DNA of 64,000 bases from Nitrobacteraceae bacterium AZCC 2146. Lineage in GTDB: Bacteria; Pseudomonadota; Alphaproteobacteria; Rhizobiales; Xanthobacteraceae. The position numbers and the translations under genes are program-made. Below, piece after piece: positions 8,298-16,755 of this stretch. The stretch covers positions 5,568,001-5,632,000 of the forward strand of contig JBAGRP010000001.1 of NCBI GenBank assembly GCA_036924855.1, given 5' to 3'. Numbering within the stretch: position 1 is the stretch's first letter; each line of letters starts with the position of its first letter. The notes under the pieces were generated by a model. The model saw only the letters and a list, made by a program, of their open reading frames with translations. It had not been told where the DNA came from and searched no databases.

Positions 8298-9305
8298 TTA
8301 TTTCTGCAGCGACAGCGCATCCTCGATGTGGAGTGCGGTAGCGGCTTCGCCGGGCAGGGGGCCTGTTGCGAACATCGCTCCGAGGCCGTCTGTCGTCAGC
8401 CGCTTCCACAGCTCTTCGGCCTTCTTCGGCAGCCTGCGCGCGGGACGGTAGAGACGAATGTCGAGATCGATCGCAAGCAGGGGATCGCCGGTGCGGACCA
8501 GCTTGCCACGGATGATATCATTGTGAGTCGTCGTAAGCGGAAGCCAGGCGACACCCAGTCCCGCGAGCGCCATGGTCCTGAGACCGTCTGCCAGCGAGTT
8601 CTCATAAGGACTTTGCAGCTGCGCCAGATCGGACCTGCGGACGATCAGCCCTTCGACGGCCCATCCCAGCGAACACTCGCGGCTGTAAGCGAGGTAGGAG
8701 GTGGACAGGCGCGGCCCGAGGTCGAGCCGGTGCAGCGGCGATCCGTCGGCGGCCGGGGCGGACAGTGGAATCAGCCTTTCCTTGCCAATCGAGATCGACG
8801 CGCAGCCCTCGATGGCGAGTTGCCGGCCCGCGCCCCTGAGGATCGCCCCGTCGGAATCCACCAGGCAGACCACGAAATCGACGGCGCCATCCTCGAACAG
8901 GCTGGCGCAACCCGGCAGGTTGTCGGAGGTGATCGACAGCCGGCTCGAGCCCAGTCGGGCCTGGATGGCCGAGATCCAGCGCGGGAAGAAGGTCACCGAC
9001 AGGACGTGCGGGGCGGCGAAGCGGATGCTGCGCAAACGTTCGTTCTGGTCCTCACGGATCGTGCGCCGGGCTCCGTTGAGCTGGCCGAGGGCCTCGTTTG
9101 CCACGTCAAGCAGCTTCTGGCCGGCGTCCGTGAGCCCAAGTGGGGTCCGGCGTCGATCGATCAAGGGGGCGCCGACCCAATGTTCGAGCGATTGAATCCG
9201 GCGGCTCAGACCGGACTGCGTGACATTGCGCAATTCGGCAGCTCGCGTGATGTTGCGCGTCTCGGCGACGACAATGAGGTCTTCGAGCCAACGGATATCG
9301 AGCAT
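8298..9305 (-). CDS. LysR family transcriptional regulator
   Basis: The 335-residue protein has the N-terminal winged helix-turn-helix of the LysR family (residues 5-62: EDLIVVAETRNITRAAELRNVTQSGLSRRIQSLE) and a C-terminal effector domain of the periplasmic-binding-protein type. It lies upstream of the GMC operon on the same strand (225 nt away) and divergent from an amino-acid ABC importer starting at 9572. Either could be its target. A short inverted repeat (GGCGGT-N5-ACCGCC) lies 16 nt upstream of its start codon. Confidence 0.9.
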   Translation of the reverse strand: MLDIRWLEDLIVVAETRNITRAAELRNVTQSGLSRRIQSLEHWVGAPLIDRRRTPLGLTDAGQKLLDVANEALGQLNGARRTIREDQNERLRSIRFAAPHVLSVTFFPRWISAIQARLGSSRLSITSDNLPGCASLFEDGAVDFVVCLVDSDGAILRGAGRQLAIEGCASISIGKERLIPLSAPAADGSPLHRLDLGPRLSTSYLAYSRECSLGWAVEGLIVRRSDLAQLQSPYENSLADGLRTMALAGLGVAWLPLTTTHNDIIRGKLVRTGDPLLAIDLDIRLYRPARRLPKKAEELWKRLTTDGLGAMFATGPLPGEAATALHIEDALSLQK

Positions 9306-9320
9306 TACACTCTCCGAGTC

Positions 9321-9337
9321 GGCGGTCGACTACCGCC
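9321..9337. promoter_or_regulatory. Inverted repeat GGCGGT-N5-ACCGCC upstream of the LysR gene
   Basis: Perfect 6-bp arms separated by 5 bp lie 16 nt in front of the LysR start codon, in the 266-nt gap between LysR and the divergent amino-acid importer. It could be an autoregulatory site or a weak hairpin. The arms do not fit the T-N11-A spacing of most LysR boxes, so the assignment is tentative. Confidence 0.3.
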
Positions 9338-9571
9338 ATACCACTATAATGACACGTTGTTCCGTCCGCGCATCATGCGAATTTGGCATCATGGTCAAAG
9401 CGATTGGCATTGGCGCGGACTTGGGACCGACGCTAGCCTGCTGCTGGTTCCTTGATTTGGTATTTCAGCAAGTCGACCCGGTACACGACTTCACCCGACA
9501 ATCGCGACGAGACGCCAGTTTTCCGGAGCGGCGAGCGATGACGCTCGACCTCCTTTCCCGAGGGGACGTAT

Positions 9572-10459
9572 ATGTCAGGCAGCAGCTTTTTTTGTCGTGC
9601 AGGCCTCGGCCTGGTGTTCGCCGCGACGCTGGCGGCACCGGCAATGGCGCTGGGAGCCGGCGAAAGTCCGATCCTGAAGCGGATCGCCGAGCGCAATGCG
9701 ATCACGATCGGACACCGGGAAGCCTCGGCTCCCTATTCGTTCATCAACCGCGAACAGCGCGTCGAGGGCTACTCGATCGACCTGTGCATGAAGGTAGTCG
9801 ATGCCGTGAAAGCGCGGCTCGAGAAGCCAGATCTTCAGATCAAATACGTGCCAATCAACACCACGAACAGGATTGCGCTGGTCGCGAACGGCACCATCGA
9901 CATCGAATGCGGAACGACCACCAACACGCTGGCCCGGCAGGAGCAGGTGGAATTTTCACCGATCTTCTACATCACCGGCACGCAGGTGCTGGTGAGCGCG
10001 GCGAACAGCGCGAAGGAAGTCGAGGACCTGAAGGGCAAGCGGGTGGCGGTGTTGCAGGGATCGAGCAATGAGCAATCGCTGCGCGCCCTCAACGACAGCG
10101 AAAAACTCGGCATCGAGCTGGTCTATGCGAAGGATCTAGGCGAGGGCGCCCTGCTGGTCGCAAATGACCGGGTCGACGGCTTCGCGGCCGACGGCGGCCA
10201 GATCAAGGTGTTCGCGGCGACCAAGGCGCAGCCCAAGGGTTCGCTGAAGGTGATCGGTCGGCTGCTCACCTACGATCCCTATTCGGCGATGATGCAGCGT
10301 GGCGACCTGGATTTCTCTCTGCTGGTGAAGCGCGCTTACGCCGAAACCTTCCGCTCGTCCGAAGCGGAAAAACTCTATGAGAAATGGTTCGGACCGCTCG
10401 GCATCGTGATCGAGCCCGAACTCAAGACCGCCTTCGTGATCCAGGCGATCCCGCGATGA
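9572..10459 (+). CDS. Amino-acid ABC transporter substrate-binding protein (PAAT family, GltI-like)
   Basis: The 295-residue protein has a signal peptide (to about residue 28, AMALGAG) and the two-lobe SBP_bac_3 fold. Recognisable parts are ITIGHREASAPYSFIN, GYSIDLCMKVVDAVK, IDIECGTTTNTLARQEQVEFSPIF and LKGKRVAVLQGSSNE. The IECGTTTNT segment is typical of glutamate/aspartate receptors (GltI/AatJ type), so an acidic or polar amino acid is the likely ligand. GAGGGGAC precedes the ATG. Its stop overlaps the start of the first permease gene (ATGA). It is the first gene of a five-gene unit ending with a class V PLP enzyme. Confidence 0.9.
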   Translation: MSGSSFFCRAGLGLVFAATLAAPAMALGAGESPILKRIAERNAITIGHREASAPYSFINREQRVEGYSIDLCMKVVDAVKARLEKPDLQIKYVPINTTNRIALVANGTIDIECGTTTNTLARQEQVEFSPIFYITGTQVLVSAANSAKEVEDLKGKRVAVLQGSSNEQSLRALNDSEKLGIELVYAKDLGEGALLVANDRVDGFAADGGQIKVFAATKAQPKGSLKVIGRLLTYDPYSAMMQRGDLDFSLLVKRAYAETFRSSEAEKLYEKWFGPLGIVIEPELKTAFVIQAIPR

Positions 10460-11172
10460 TCTATCACTGGGACTGGAGCGTGCCGATCTCGGCTCCTTAT
10501 CTGGGGTGGCTGATGTCGGGGCTGGCCTGGACCCTGCTCGTCGCCGGTGCCGCATGGGTGCTCGCCTTCATTTTAGGCGCCGTCATTGGCATCCTGAGAA
10601 CACTGCCGAACCGGGCGGCGCGTATGGTTGGCGCGGTCTATGTGGCAGTTTTTCGCAGCGTTCCCCTGCTGCTTCAGCTGTTTCTTTGGTACTTCGTCGT
10701 GCCGGAACTGCTGCCCGCTTCAGTGGCCCACTGGATCAAGCGCGACCTTCCGCTGCCTGAATACTGGACCAGCGTGATCGGCCTTGGCCTGTTCACGTCG
10801 GCACGGATCGCCGAGCAGTTCCGCGCCGGGATCCAGGCGGTCGGCCGCGGGCAGTCGATGGCTGCCGCGGCGAGCGGCCTGACGCTGCTGCAAAGCTATC
10901 GCTATGTGCTGTTGCCGGTCGCCGCCCGCTACGTGCTGCCGCCGCTGACGTCGGAGTTTCTCAACGTCGTCAAGAATTCCTCGCTGGCACTCACGATCGG
11001 GCTGCTCGAACTGACCGGCCAGAGCCGCCAGATCGAAGGCGTGACGTTTCACGGCATCGAGGCGTTTACGGCCGCGACCCTGATCTACGTCGCCTTGACG
11101 CTGGCGGCAATCGCCGCGATGCGCGCGATCGAACGCGTGGTCGCGATCCCCGGCTTGATGGCGCGGGTCTGA
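10456..11172 (+). CDS. Amino-acid ABC transporter permease (GltJ-like)
   Basis: A polar amino-acid type permease of 238 residues with about five membrane segments. The cytoplasmic loop carries the EAA-like contact motif (EQFRAGIQAVGRGQSMAAAA..YVLLP) that docks to the ATPase. SVPLLLQLFLWYF is the family's conserved second-helix motif. Translation is coupled to the upstream binding protein through ATGA. It forms a heterodimer with the product of the next gene, 3 nt downstream. Confidence 0.92.
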   Translation: MIYHWDWSVPISAPYLGWLMSGLAWTLLVAGAAWVLAFILGAVIGILRTLPNRAARMVGAVYVAVFRSVPLLLQLFLWYFVVPELLPASVAHWIKRDLPLPEYWTSVIGLGLFTSARIAEQFRAGIQAVGRGQSMAAAASGLTLLQSYRYVLLPVAARYVLPPLTSEFLNVVKNSSLALTIGLLELTGQSRQIEGVTFHGIEAFTAATLIYVALTLAAIAAMRAIERVVAIPGLMARV

Positions 11173-11175
11173 GCG

Positions 11176-11835
11176 ATGGGTGGTATCGACCTCGACATCA
11201 TCGCAGCGACTGCGCCGTTTCTCTGGGATGGCCTGTGCACCAGTTTCCAGCTTCTGCTGCTGGCAATGGCCGGTGGCATCAGCCTCGGCGCAATTCTGGC
11301 GGTGATGCGGATCGCCGGACCGAAGCCGCTCGCCGCGCTCGCTGCGACCTATGTCAACGGGCTTCGCTCCATTCCGCTCATCATGGTCATTCTCTGGTTC
11401 TATCTGCTGATGCCATTGGCGACCGGCCGGCCGATCAGCGCCTTCACTTCGGCGCTGGTGGCCTTCATCATCTTCGAGGCAGCCTATTATGCGGAAATCA
11501 TCCGGGCTGGCATCCAGAGTGTTTCGAAACAACAGCTGGCGGCGGCAACTGCGTCCGGCCTGAGCCAGCTTCAGGCCTATCGCTTTGTCGTGCTTCCGCA
11601 GGCGTTTCGCAAGATGACGCCCATTCTGCTGTCGCAAAGCATCGCGCTGTTCCAGGACACGTCGCTGGTTTACGTCGTGGGCCTGCGTGATTTCATGACG
11701 GCGGTTTCGGTGACCGCAAACCGCGAGGGCCATCTCGTTGCGTTCTATTTGTTCGCGACGCTGGTGTACTTCGTTCTCTGCTGCACGGGCGCCCAGTCGG
11801 TTCAGCTGCTCAAGAAATCCATGGTGAGCCAATGA
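11176..11835 (+). CDS. Amino-acid ABC transporter permease (GltK-like)
   Basis: The 219-residue second permease of the importer shows [13 protein letters not shown] and the ATPase-contact loop [27 protein letters not shown]. About five hydrophobic segments are present. Its stop overlaps the start of the ATP-binding gene by 4 nt (ATGA). Together with the preceding gene it forms the membrane channel. Confidence 0.92.
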   Translation: MGGIDLDIIAATAPFLWDGLCTSFQLLLLAMAGGISLGAILAVMRIAGPKPLAALAATYVNGLRSIPLIMVILWFYLLMPLATGRPISAFTSALVAFIIFEAAYYAEIIRAGIQSVSKQQLAAATASGLSQLQAYRFVVLPQAFRKMTPILLSQSIALFQDTSLVYVVGLRDFMTAVSVTANREGHLVAFYLFATLVYFVLCCTGAQSVQLLKKSMVSQ

Positions 11836-12635
11836 CCATTCCCCTGCGCCTGGATTCCCGCAAGGCGGCGCGGAGCGAGCCTGATCTCGTGCCGCGACCG
11901 GTCGCGATCGTGATCGATCACGTCTCGAAAAAATACGGCGATCTTGACGTGCTCAAGGAATGCTCGATCACGATCCTCAAAGCGGAGGTCGTCGTCGTGT
12001 GCGGTCCGTCCGGCTCTGGCAAATCGACCTTGCTCAAATGCGTGAACGGTCTCGAGGGCTTTCAGGCCGGGGCGATCACGGTGGCCGGCACCTCGGTCGG
12101 CGATCGCCGGACCGACCTGACAAGGCTGAGGAGCCAGATCGGTATGGTGTTCCAGCACTTCGAGCTCTATCCGCATCTCACGGTACTTCAGAATATCACC
12201 CTGGCGCCGATCCGGGTACTGGGGCGCGCGAAATCCGAGGCGGTCGACAAGGCGATGTCGCTGCTGCGGCGTGTCGGGCTGGCAGACAAGGCTGGTTGCT
12301 ACCCGGGGCAGCTGTCGGGCGGTCAGCAGCAACGCGCCGCCATCGCCCGCGCGCTGGCGATGGACCCGATTGCGATGCTGTTCGACGAGCCCACCTCTGC
12401 GCTCGACCCTGAAACCATCAGCGAAGTGCTGGACGTCATGACCGGGCTTGCGCGTGATGGCATGACCATGATGGTCGTTACGCACGAGATGGGGTTCGCA
12501 CGCCACGTTGCCGATCGCGTCGTGTTCATGGACGGCGGCTGCATTCTCGAAGAAGCCCCGGCCGAAGCTTTTTTTGCCCAGCCTTCCACCGAACGCGCAC
12601 GTTCTTTTCTGTCCAAGATATTGCGTCAACAATAG
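11832..12635 (+). CDS. Amino-acid ABC transporter ATP-binding protein (GltL/GlnQ-like)
   Basis: The 267-residue ATPase has Walker [11 protein letters not shown]-loop [12 protein letters not shown], signature LSGGQQQR, Walker [14 protein letters not shown] and the switch histidine in VVTHEM. All catalytic residues are intact. It has about 25 extra N-terminal residues ahead of the usual [11 protein letters not shown] start. It energises the permease pair encoded just upstream. A short AT-rich gap of 49 nt then leads to the class V aminotransferase gene. Confidence 0.94.
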   Translation: MTIPLRLDSRKAARSEPDLVPRPVAIVIDHVSKKYGDLDVLKECSITILKAEVVVVCGPSGSGKSTLLKCVNGLEGFQAGAITVAGTSVGDRRTDLTRLRSQIGMVFQHFELYPHLTVLQNITLAPIRVLGRAKSEAVDKAMSLLRRVGLADKAGCYPGQLSGGQQQRAAIARALAMDPIAMLFDEPTSALDPETISEVLDVMTGLARDGMTMMVVTHEMGFARHVADRVVFMDGGCILEEAPAEAFFAQPSTERARSFLSKILRQQ

Positions 12636-12684
12636 TAAAAAACACCGCTGCTATTACCGGCAAAAACATATGAGGGAGAGAGAC

Positions 12685-13920
12685 ATGAGCATGCGCATCG
12701 CCACCCCATCGGCGCGTTTCGACGTCGCATCGTTTTGCGCCGAAACACCCGGAGCCTCCAACCTTGTGCATCTGAACGCTGCAGGAGCCGGGCTGCCGCC
12801 GCGGACCGTCACCGAGACTGTCGTCGCTCATCTGGCAAGGGAGGCGAGCGTCGGTCCGCATTGGGCAGCTGCGCAGGCGGCGGAGCGTCTCGACGGCGTG
12901 CGCGCCAGCGTTGCCGACCTGCTGCAATGCCGCACGCATAATATCGCCTTTGGAGGCAGCGCCGGTCACCTGTGGGCGATGGCGCTGCTCGCGATGCCGG
13001 CTCGCCATGGCGCGCGAATTCTCGTTGCCCGCTCGGAATGGGCGAGCAATGTGCTGAACCTGTTGAAGCAGAAGCGGGCAGGCGCCATCACGATCGACGT
13101 GATGCCGTTCGATGAGAGTTCAGGCCGCATCGATGTCGCGCGCACCGCAGCCTTGATCGACGAGCGAACCGTGGCGATCTGTCTGCCGGTGGTAGCCAGC
13201 GGATCGGGCGTGCAGCAGCCGGTCGAGGCGATCGCCGCGCTGCCGCGTCCGGACGGATGCCTGCTATTCGTCGATGGCGCCCAGGCCGTGGGGCAGATCC
13301 CGCTCGGGATGGCGACTACGGGTGCAGATGTTCTCGTAGCACCGAGCCGCAAGTGGCTACGCGGCCCGCGCGGCGAGGCCATCATGGCACTGTCCGACCG
13401 CGCCCTCGCGCAGTTGGGCGATCCGCCGATCTTGAGTCAGGCTGGTTCAGGCTGGACCTCGCTGGAAGGCTACTCCACGCGCTCCGATGCGGGACGCTTC
13501 GAGACCTATGAATTCTCGGTCGCAGGACGACTAGGTCTCGGCGTCGCGGTCGAGTATGCCCTCCGCTGCGGTATCAATAACATCCGGGACACCATCCGGA
13601 TACGTCTTGCCCGGCTCCATGTCGGCCTGTCGGCAATTCCTGACGTGACCGTATTCGAGCAGATCAATGGCGAGCCTGCCTTTCTGACATTCGGAACACC
13701 GTCGCTCCCGCCTGCGGAGTTGAACCGGCATCTGGCCGAGGCCAACATTGCGGCTGCGGTCGTCGACCGCCAGTATGCTCGGGCCGACCTTGAATTTCGT
13801 GGACTTGCGGCCGTGAATCGCGTCGCCCCCCATGCCTATACGAGCGAGGCGGACGTCGATCGTTTCCTCAATGCGGTCGCCGCTGCCCTGCGCAGGGCGC
13901 GCTGGCGGAATGCGAGCTGA
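12685..13920 (+). CDS. Class V aminotransferase-fold PLP enzyme
   Basis: The 411-residue protein has the class V (NifS/isopenicillin-N-epimerase-like) features: HLNAAGAGLPP at the start, the PLP-ring aspartate in LFVDGAQAVGQ and the Schiff-base lysine in VLVAPSRKWLRGPRG. A cysteine-desulfurase type catalytic cysteine loop near the C-terminus is not evident, so sulfur mobilisation is unlikely. It lies 49 nt after an acidic/polar amino-acid importer and probably acts on the imported amino acid (lyase, epimerase or transaminase). The ATG at 12685 is preferred because GAGGGAGAG lies just upstream; an ATG at 12670 is also in frame. Confidence 0.82.
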   Translation: MSMRIATPSARFDVASFCAETPGASNLVHLNAAGAGLPPRTVTETVVAHLAREASVGPHWAAAQAAERLDGVRASVADLLQCRTHNIAFGGSAGHLWAMALLAMPARHGARILVARSEWASNVLNLLKQKRAGAITIDVMPFDESSGRIDVARTAALIDERTVAICLPVVASGSGVQQPVEAIAALPRPDGCLLFVDGAQAVGQIPLGMATTGADVLVAPSRKWLRGPRGEAIMALSDRALAQLGDPPILSQAGSGWTSLEGYSTRSDAGRFETYEFSVAGRLGLGVAVEYALRCGINNIRDTIRIRLARLHVGLSAIPDVTVFEQINGEPAFLTFGTPSLPPAELNRHLAEANIAAAVVDRQYARADLEFRGLAAVNRVAPHAYTSEADVDRFLNAVAAALRRARWRNAS

Positions 13921-13993
13921 TCACCAGCGAATCTTCCGATATGCAGCTTTCAGATGTAAAAGTTCGCAGTTTTATTCCGAATGGTGCGCCATC

Positions 13994-14021
13994 CCTGAAC
14001 AAGCTTGCCTGAACAAGCTTG
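13994..14021. repeat. Perfect 14-bp tandem duplication
   Basis: CCTGAACAAGCTTG occurs twice with no spacer (13994-14007 and 14008-14021) in the gap before the GntR gene. Each copy holds the palindrome CAAGCTTG, so the pair could be a binding site or simply a recent slippage duplication. Confidence 0.75.
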
Positions 14022-14209
14022 CGAACTGTTGCTTTGGCTTTGCCGCGCAGTCGATTGCCGCCTGACCGCATGCGATCTGAAGCAGTCGGTTACTCATGGC
14101 GACGCCTCTTTGTTGGCGGTCCTGGCGCGAGCGTGCAGACGCCCCCCTCGTCGGTGGGGTGCCACCTATTTACGAATTCCGAGCAATACACAGCGCGTGC
14201 AACAAACCA

Positions 14210-14244
14210 TTGCCAATCTGCAAATTTAATTATACAATATACAA
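14210..14244 (+). promoter_or_regulatory. Predicted sigma-70 promoter with overlapping operator-like motif, GntR gene
   Basis: TTGCCA (14210-14215) and TACAAT (14233-14238) are 17 bp apart, a good housekeeping promoter, about 40 nt ahead of the regulator ATG. The -10 lies inside TTATACAATATACAA (14230-14244). Nearly the same sequence occurs over the -10 of the importer operon at 15237-15251 (13 of 15 identical), as expected if the GntR protein represses both. Confidence 0.55.
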
Positions 14245-14276
14245 ACCGGCCGGTATTCCGGAGCGGAGCTTGTTAC

Positions 14277-14969
14277 ATGTCATTGGACCATCCCATCATA
14301 GGGGCCAGCAAAGGCCTCCGTCACAAGACTGTTGCTGCGGCCGTGGCGGATGCGTTGCGTCAGCGGATTCTGGGTGGAGAGTTCGCGCCCGGCGCGCAAC
14401 TGCGCCAGGATGCTCTGGCGATCGAATTTGGCATCAGCCGGATCCCCGTTCGGGAAGCATTGCTGCAGCTGGAAGCGGGCGGCCTGGTCAAGATCGTGCC
14501 GCATCGCGGAGCGGTGGTGTCCGGATTGTCGCTCGAAGAGATCGAGGACATTTTCCAGCTTCGCGTCCAGCTCGAACCGCCGCTGCTGATTTTGTCCGCG
14601 CATCACTTCACCAAGGACGACTACAAAGAGCTTCACAGCCTGAAGGACGAATACAGCCTCGCGCTCAAATCGGGCCTCGTGCACCAATGGGGCGAACTGA
14701 ACCAGCGGTTTCATATGGGCCTGTTGCGCCATGCCGGCCGGCCGCGCTCAATGGGCATTATTGCAGGGCTTTTGCAAGATTGCGACCGCCCGACGCGATT
14801 GCAATTGTCGGTGTCGGGCGATGTCGCGCGCGCCGATACCGAACACAGCCAGATCCTGGACCTGTGCGAGGCAGGGGAGATCGTCTCCGCTGCCAACCTG
14901 CTGCGCAGCCATATCGAGCATGCCGGCCATTCGCTGATCGAGATTTACCGGAAGTCGATCGCTGCGTGA
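14277..14969 (+). CDS. GntR family transcriptional regulator (FadR subfamily, FCD domain)
   Basis: The 230-residue protein has a winged helix-turn-helix (residues ~15-75: ADALRQRILGGEFAPGAQLRQDALAIEFGISRIPVREALLQLE) followed by an all-helical FCD effector domain with the metal-site histidines of the FadR group (LNQRFHMGLLRHAGR, RADTEHSQIL, LLRSHIEHAGHSL). Such regulators usually repress a neighbouring catabolic operon until a carboxylate or amino-acid metabolite binds. It lies directly upstream of the Liv-type importer and downstream enzymes on the same strand, 307 nt away, and shares a promoter-overlapping motif with them. Confidence 0.9.
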   Translation: MSLDHPIIGASKGLRHKTVAAAVADALRQRILGGEFAPGAQLRQDALAIEFGISRIPVREALLQLEAGGLVKIVPHRGAVVSGLSLEEIEDIFQLRVQLEPPLLILSAHHFTKDDYKELHSLKDEYSLALKSGLVHQWGELNQRFHMGLLRHAGRPRSMGIIAGLLQDCDRPTRLQLSVSGDVARADTEHSQILDLCEAGEIVSAANLLRSHIEHAGHSLIEIYRKSIAA

Positions 14970-15276
14970 ATTGAGCCGTTGCAAAATGCCGGGTTCGGCC
15001 GACGTTCGATTGCGCAAAGCGCGGTGCTGGCATGGCTCGCCATGCGCGGCTGATGAATCTGTTTTCGAAAGCCGTTGGTCCCCGGTTGAAGGCGACCCGG
15101 TCGGAGATCTGGCATGCCGGCGGTGAAGGTCGGCCCCTTGCACGCTGCTCGCGCCGCTCGCGGCAACGTTGAGGCAAACCCAAGGCGGGCGACACCGCTG
15201 CCGGCTCAGGTCCAGCGCTTGACAGTCCCGCACATTTTATACAATCTACGATTTTGGGCGGCGGGGAGCGGGGATC
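14970..15276. other. 307-nt intergenic region before the Liv importer
   Basis: No gene is supported. Its only clear content is the predicted promoter and operator-like sequence at 15219-15251, immediately before the GTG start of the ATP-binding gene. Confidence 0.55.
15219..15251 (+). promoter_or_regulatory. Predicted promoter and GntR operator-like motif of the importer operon
   Basis: TTGACA (15219-15224) is followed after 15 bp by TACAAT (15240-15245). TTATACAATCTACGA (15237-15251) covers the -10 and matches 13 of 15 positions of the motif in front of the GntR gene. The start codon of the first importer gene is 26 nt further on. Confidence 0.5.
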
Positions 15277-16029
15277 GTGTCGGAGTTTGCGTTAGAGACA
15301 TCGCAGCTGACCAAGACATTCGGCGGCTTTACAGCCGTCAAGAGTGTCGATCTCAAAGTGCGGCGCCACACCATCCATGCATTGATCGGGCCGAACGGCG
15401 CCGGCAAGACCACATTCTTCAATCTGCTGACCAAATTCCACAGGCCGACGGCCGGCTCGATCATGTTCGAGGGGGTCGACATCACCGCCGAGTCGTCTGC
15501 CGCCACGGCGCGGCGCGGGCTGGTGCGCTCGTTCCAGATTTCGGCGACGTTTCCGCATCTTACCGTGAAGGACAACGTCCGCGTCGCGCTGCAACGCAAG
15601 CTGGGCACGCAGTACCATTTCTGGAAATCGGCGCGCACGCTCGATGTGCTCGACGCCGCCGCCATGAAATTGCTCGCGGATGTCGGCCTGGCGGATGCCG
15701 CCGCGATCAATGCCGCGGATCTGTCCTACGGCCGCAAGCGGACCCTCGAAATCGCGACGACGCTGGCGCTCGATCCGCCGTTCCTGCTGCTCGACGAGCC
15801 GACCCAGGGCATGGCGATCGACGATGTCGATCGGATCAAGCGGCTGATCAAGCGTATTTCCAGCGGTCGCACCGTCCTGATGGTCGAGCACAATATGTCA
15901 GTGGTCGCCGACATCAGCGATACCATCACCGTCCTGCAACGGGGCGAGATTCTGGCCGAAGGGCCCTACGCGCAAGTATCGATCGATCCCGCCGTGAAAG
16001 CCGCCTATCTCGGAGGCGGCCATGCGTGA
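15277..16029 (+). CDS. Branched-chain amino-acid type ABC transporter ATP-binding protein (LivG-like)
   Basis: The 250-residue ATPase has Walker A GPNGAGKTT, the LivG-specific insertion with RSFQISATFPHLTV, a family-typical signature LSYGRKR in place of LSGGQ, Walker B LLLDEPTQGM and the switch histidine in MVEHNM. It starts with GTG, preceded by GGGGAGCGGGG. It overlaps the next ATPase gene by 8 nt. It is the first gene of an importer cluster under the predicted GntR-controlled promoter. Confidence 0.9.
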   Translation: MSEFALETSQLTKTFGGFTAVKSVDLKVRRHTIHALIGPNGAGKTTFFNLLTKFHRPTAGSIMFEGVDITAESSAATARRGLVRSFQISATFPHLTVKDNVRVALQRKLGTQYHFWKSARTLDVLDAAAMKLLADVGLADAAAINAADLSYGRKRTLEIATTLALDPPFLLLDEPTQGMAIDDVDRIKRLIKRISSGRTVLMVEHNMSVVADISDTITVLQRGEILAEGPYAQVSIDPAVKAAYLGGGHA

Positions 16030-16732
16030 CACGCCCATCGTGCTCCAAACCCGTGGCCTGCAAGCGTGGTACGGCGAATCCCACGTGCTGCATGGCATCG
16101 ATATCAGGGTTCACGAGGGGGAGTGCGTCACGCTGCTGGGCCGCAACGGCGCCGGTCGCACCACCACCTTGAAGGCCATTCTCGGGTTGACCGACCGACG
16201 CTCCGGTTCGGTGACGGTGAATGGCGCCGAAGTCATCCGGCTGCCGCCGCATCGGATCGCGCGGCTCGGCCTCGGCTACTGTCCGGAAGAGCGCGGTATC
16301 TACAAGACCCTGACCACCTCGGAAAATCTCACCTTGCTGCCGAGGCTCGGACCCGGCGGATTGCCGCTCGCCGATGTGCTGACGATGTTTCCCAATCTTG
16401 CGGAGCGCAGCGACAGTTACGGCGGCAGCCTGTCCGGTGGCGAACAGCAGATGCTGGCCATGGGCCGCATCCTGACCACGGGCGCGCGAATCCTGCTGCT
16501 TGACGAAATCACCGAAGGCCTCGCGCCTGTCATCGTCGAGGCGCTGGGGCGAGCCATCTCGCTGCTGAAAAGCCGGGGCTTCACCATTCTGCTGGTCGAG
16601 CAAAATTTCCATTTCGCGCGCCACCTCGCCGATCGCCACTATGTCGTCGAGCACGGCCACATCGCCGCGGAGATTGCGGCCGACGAGGTCGATGCGCGGG
16701 AAGATCAAGTCAACAGGCTACTCGGAGTGTAA
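16022..16732 (+). CDS. Branched-chain amino-acid type ABC transporter ATP-binding protein (LivF-like) with Arg in Walker A
   Basis: The 236-residue ATPase has the LivF layout: ICPE-like YCPEERGIY, signature LSGGEQQM, Walker B ILLLDEITEGLAP and the switch region LLVEQNFHFA (the switch histidine is Gln-Asn, as usual in LivF). Walker A reads GRNGAGRTT, so the invariant P-loop lysine is arginine. The partner ATPase encoded just upstream has a normal lysine, so the heterodimer may have one weakened ATP site. The gene overlaps its partner by 8 nt; its stop is followed at once by the binding-protein gene. Confidence 0.88.
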   Translation: MRDTPIVLQTRGLQAWYGESHVLHGIDIRVHEGECVTLLGRNGAGRTTTLKAILGLTDRRSGSVTVNGAEVIRLPPHRIARLGLGYCPEERGIYKTLTTSENLTLLPRLGPGGLPLADVLTMFPNLAERSDSYGGSLSGGEQQMLAMGRILTTGARILLLDEITEGLAPVIVEALGRAISLLKSRGFTILLVEQNFHFARHLADRHYVVEHGHIAAEIAADEVDAREDQVNRLLGV

Positions 16733-16755
16733 TGATGAAACAGGAGACGGGACCA

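Larger units (their letters stand above)
13921..14276. other. 356-nt intergenic region
   Basis: No gene is supported here. The region separates the class V PLP enzyme from the GntR regulator. It contains a perfect tandem duplication (13994-14021) and, at its right end, the promoter and operator-like sequence of the regulator gene. It is more AT-rich near 14215-14245 than its surroundings. Confidence 0.6.

Noticed and set aside
12685..13920. Cysteine desulfurase (NifS/SufS) assignment
   Set aside because: The PLP lysine and aspartate are there, but no clear catalytic cysteine loop is seen and the neighbours are an amino-acid importer, not isc/suf genes.
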